From assembly GCA_036873135.1 (NCBI GenBank), contig JAPTYO010000007.1, positions 14,242,763-14,306,762 on the forward strand: DNA of 64,000 nucleotides, in the 5' to 3' direction. The translations under genes were made by a program, and so were the position numbers. The notes beneath the pieces were generated by a model, which saw nothing but the letters and a program-made list of their open reading frames with translations, had not been told where the DNA came from and ran no database searches. This document shows, piece after piece, positions 61,890 through 64,000 of the stretch. Source of the stretch: Clarkia xantiana subsp. parviflora (taxonomy: Eukaryota > Streptophyta > Magnoliopsida > Myrtales > Onagraceae). Each line of letters opens with the position of its first letter. Position 1 is the first letter of the stretch.

Positions 61890-64000
61890 CAATCAAAACT
61901 GAAAAATTTGGTAAGATCCCAAAACCCTAATTTGGGGTTTAGTAACGGTTAACAGATAGTGGGGGGAAGAAGAACAGAAACCGCTCGGCCCAGAGTCAGA
62001 GAAGCAGCCACCGTAGGCCTGTTAAAGAATCACAGCCCAAATTTGTAAATTAGAAATCCTTTATTTATTGGCCCTCAAGCTATTTTCAGTAATGTAATTT
62101 GCTCCTTCGCCTTTATTTTTGAGAAATTTCATCATCCAACTTAATTACATTCATATGTAAAATTTCCAAATGGATAAAGTGAATATTTATATAACATTGC
62201 TGGAGGAGCTAAGAGGCTCTAATTTTAAATGTTTTTTATACAGATGCAAGTCCTCTTTTGAAGGGCTGGTTGTCTGATTTATCCGATATCGATGGAAAAT
62301 CTTCACATCATTCAATTTCGGTCCATATAGCAGTCATTCAATTTCGTATATAATGATAATTTAATTTGGGTTTATCTTAGTTTGCAATTTGCATGGGTGT
62401 TTAACGAAGCGTCAGTTTGGTGAGCATTGAACTTGGCTTCACGTAGGTTGCAAAGTGTCACACATATTTCTTTCGATGAGTACGTTAAGTTTTTCAGCTA
62501 TCTGTGTACCATCATTAATGTATAAATCTTACCTAACTCAACCTTTTAATGCCTATTTTTTTAAAGCATTTTTATAATAAAAAATCCATTAGAATTAGAA
62601 TAAAAATTTCAAGCGATTTTTTTTATTATAAAAAAATTTTGTGATTAGTATTTTTATAGAAACTGTTATAGTAAGATTGTTATTTTGAAATCTCTATAAT
62701 ATAGCATTGTGATTAGTTGTTAAAAAAAAATACCTATGTATAATTAAAATTTAATTGAAAAACTATGCAAAAAAAAGAAGTTAAAATATTCATCTCGTTT
62801 CTTTAAGTATATTATTATTGACAATTAAAAATATTAAGGAAAAAGGGTTCACAGTCACACTATACAATAACATTGAAAAAATTAATCACAAACTTAAAGG
62901 TGGCTTTGGCGACATATTTTTGCGGGGACAAGCTATAAAGTACAACAAAACAATGATAGTGTCTTTACATAAATCATTACACAAATCTCTTATTTAACCT
63001 CACCTTAACATATTATGCTATCATTATTCCCAACAAGTTTAATTAACAAACTCCATCTTATAATGACTTATCACAGCTTGTTATAATAATCCGTTAAATG
63101 TCATATTCTCTTTTCAGATTATATATATGTAAAGCACATTTATTTATGATTATAATTTGTGCGCCGCTAGGGTTTTGAAAGTGTGGTCGACCAAGGGAAC
63201 AGCCAAAGAGAAATATATTATATATAAAAGATTCTAAGATACTATTTAACTCATTCCGACTTGACATATCATTACATCACATATTTCGAAAGCTGAGTGA
63301 ATGGCATATCATGTAATTACTTACAACTTTATGACTGTTTTAATCATTGACACTGTCAAATTTCATCGAAGGTTGAAAATCGGAACTACAATCATTTATA
63401 TTAACTTATAGAGGAAGCGATGTTTTATTTTGGAGTTTTTTTGTTTAGTGAAAAATAGTTTTATATACTCAAAATTACTAATTATATGTTTGTACTCAAA
63501 AATTTTTCTTCTAAATTTTATTTTCTATTTTTAATAGTTCAGTTAGCCTTTTTTGAGAATTTGTTGATCTTAAATAATATTTTATTAATTTTAATTTTTA
63601 GAAAACTTATTTCACCTGTAACAAGAGTCACGAATTGTTATCATGTAAGAAATATATTATTTTGAAAAAAAAAATTGTGTCTTTTTATGTAATTTAATAT
63701 CTCAACTAGAGGTTTATCTCCTATTTAACTAATTTTTCTTATCATTCAGTAAATAAATATAATCCATCAATATTAAAATTATCATTATATTTTAGAGAAC
63801 ATTCAAAATTTATATAGTGTCTTCTGAACTCCTCGTTTTCAAATAACTTAGAAGAATACTTTGGTCGATTATGTAAATAAAATAATTAATTCTAAAATAT
63901 TATTCTACACCACCATTAACCCTTAATCTTACCTGAATATATATACTTAAGGAACAATTTAGCCATGAATTAAAAAATTCCATTTACCCGAAAGTGACAA
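61890..64000. other. TRM6 promoter side and AT-rich spacer
   Basis: TRM6 leader, then about 2 kb of AT-rich DNA with no supportable gene or repeat. Confidence 0.5.

Noticed and set aside
1..64000. tRNA genes, CRISPR arrays, bacterial-type operons
   Set aside because: No cloverleaf-type B-box context or regularly spaced repeats were noticed, and the DNA is plant nuclear.

Overview
This is nuclear DNA of a eudicot plant. The genes have many GT-AG introns, the intergenic DNA is very AT-rich, and small cut-and-paste transposons and a solo LTR are present. All proteins recognised are plant families. I rebuilt ten protein genes by joining exons in phase. In order they are: V-ATPase proteolipid c (-), LSD1-like histone demethylase LDL3 (-), glyoxal/aldehyde oxidase (+), IQ67-domain protein IQD32-like (+), TLDc-domain protein (-), filament-like plant protein FPP (+), ATP sulfurylase (-), membrane-anchored GH9 endoglucanase (-), HVA22-like reticulon-type ER protein (+) and tRNA m1A58 methyltransferase subunit TRM6 (-).

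Layout. 1-12.5 kb holds VHA-c and the 8-exon LDL3. LDL3 starts only 53 bp from a small divergent ORF. 12.7-15.5 kb is non-coding with two adjacent DNA elements. The intronless oxidase is at 15.5-17.2 kb. 17.2-28.8 kb is a gene desert holding a 1.4-kb inverted-repeat element, two Mutator-type MITEs, a 570-bp solo LTR with a perfect 5-bp target-site duplication and a cluster of two box C/D snoRNAs. IQD32-like and TLDc lie convergently at 28.8-35.4 kb. A hAT-type element sits at 37.8-38.4 kb. FPP, ATP sulfurylase, GH9, HVA22 and TRM6 fill 40.9-61.9 kb. The last 2 kb is empty.

From memory, seven of the ten genes have close relatives packed into one short stretch of Arabidopsis chromosome 1 (At1g19835 FPP4, At1g19870 IQD32, At1g19900 oxidase, At1g19910 VHA-c, At1g19920 APS2, At1g19940 GH9B5, At1g19950 HVA22H). 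The window therefore looks like a conserved eudicot synteny block. LDL3, TLDc, TRM6 and the desert are the parts that differ. The genes are unrelated housekeeping and cell-wall functions rather than one pathway.

The least expected item is the minus-strand snoRNA cluster at 23.46-23.70 kb. It has C and D boxes, terminal stems, guides complementary to 18S and 25S rRNA, and an upstream TATA box with telo-boxes. Two otherwise intact genes (IQD32-like, TRM6) each carry one apparent single-base frameshift, which may be assembly errors or real lesions.
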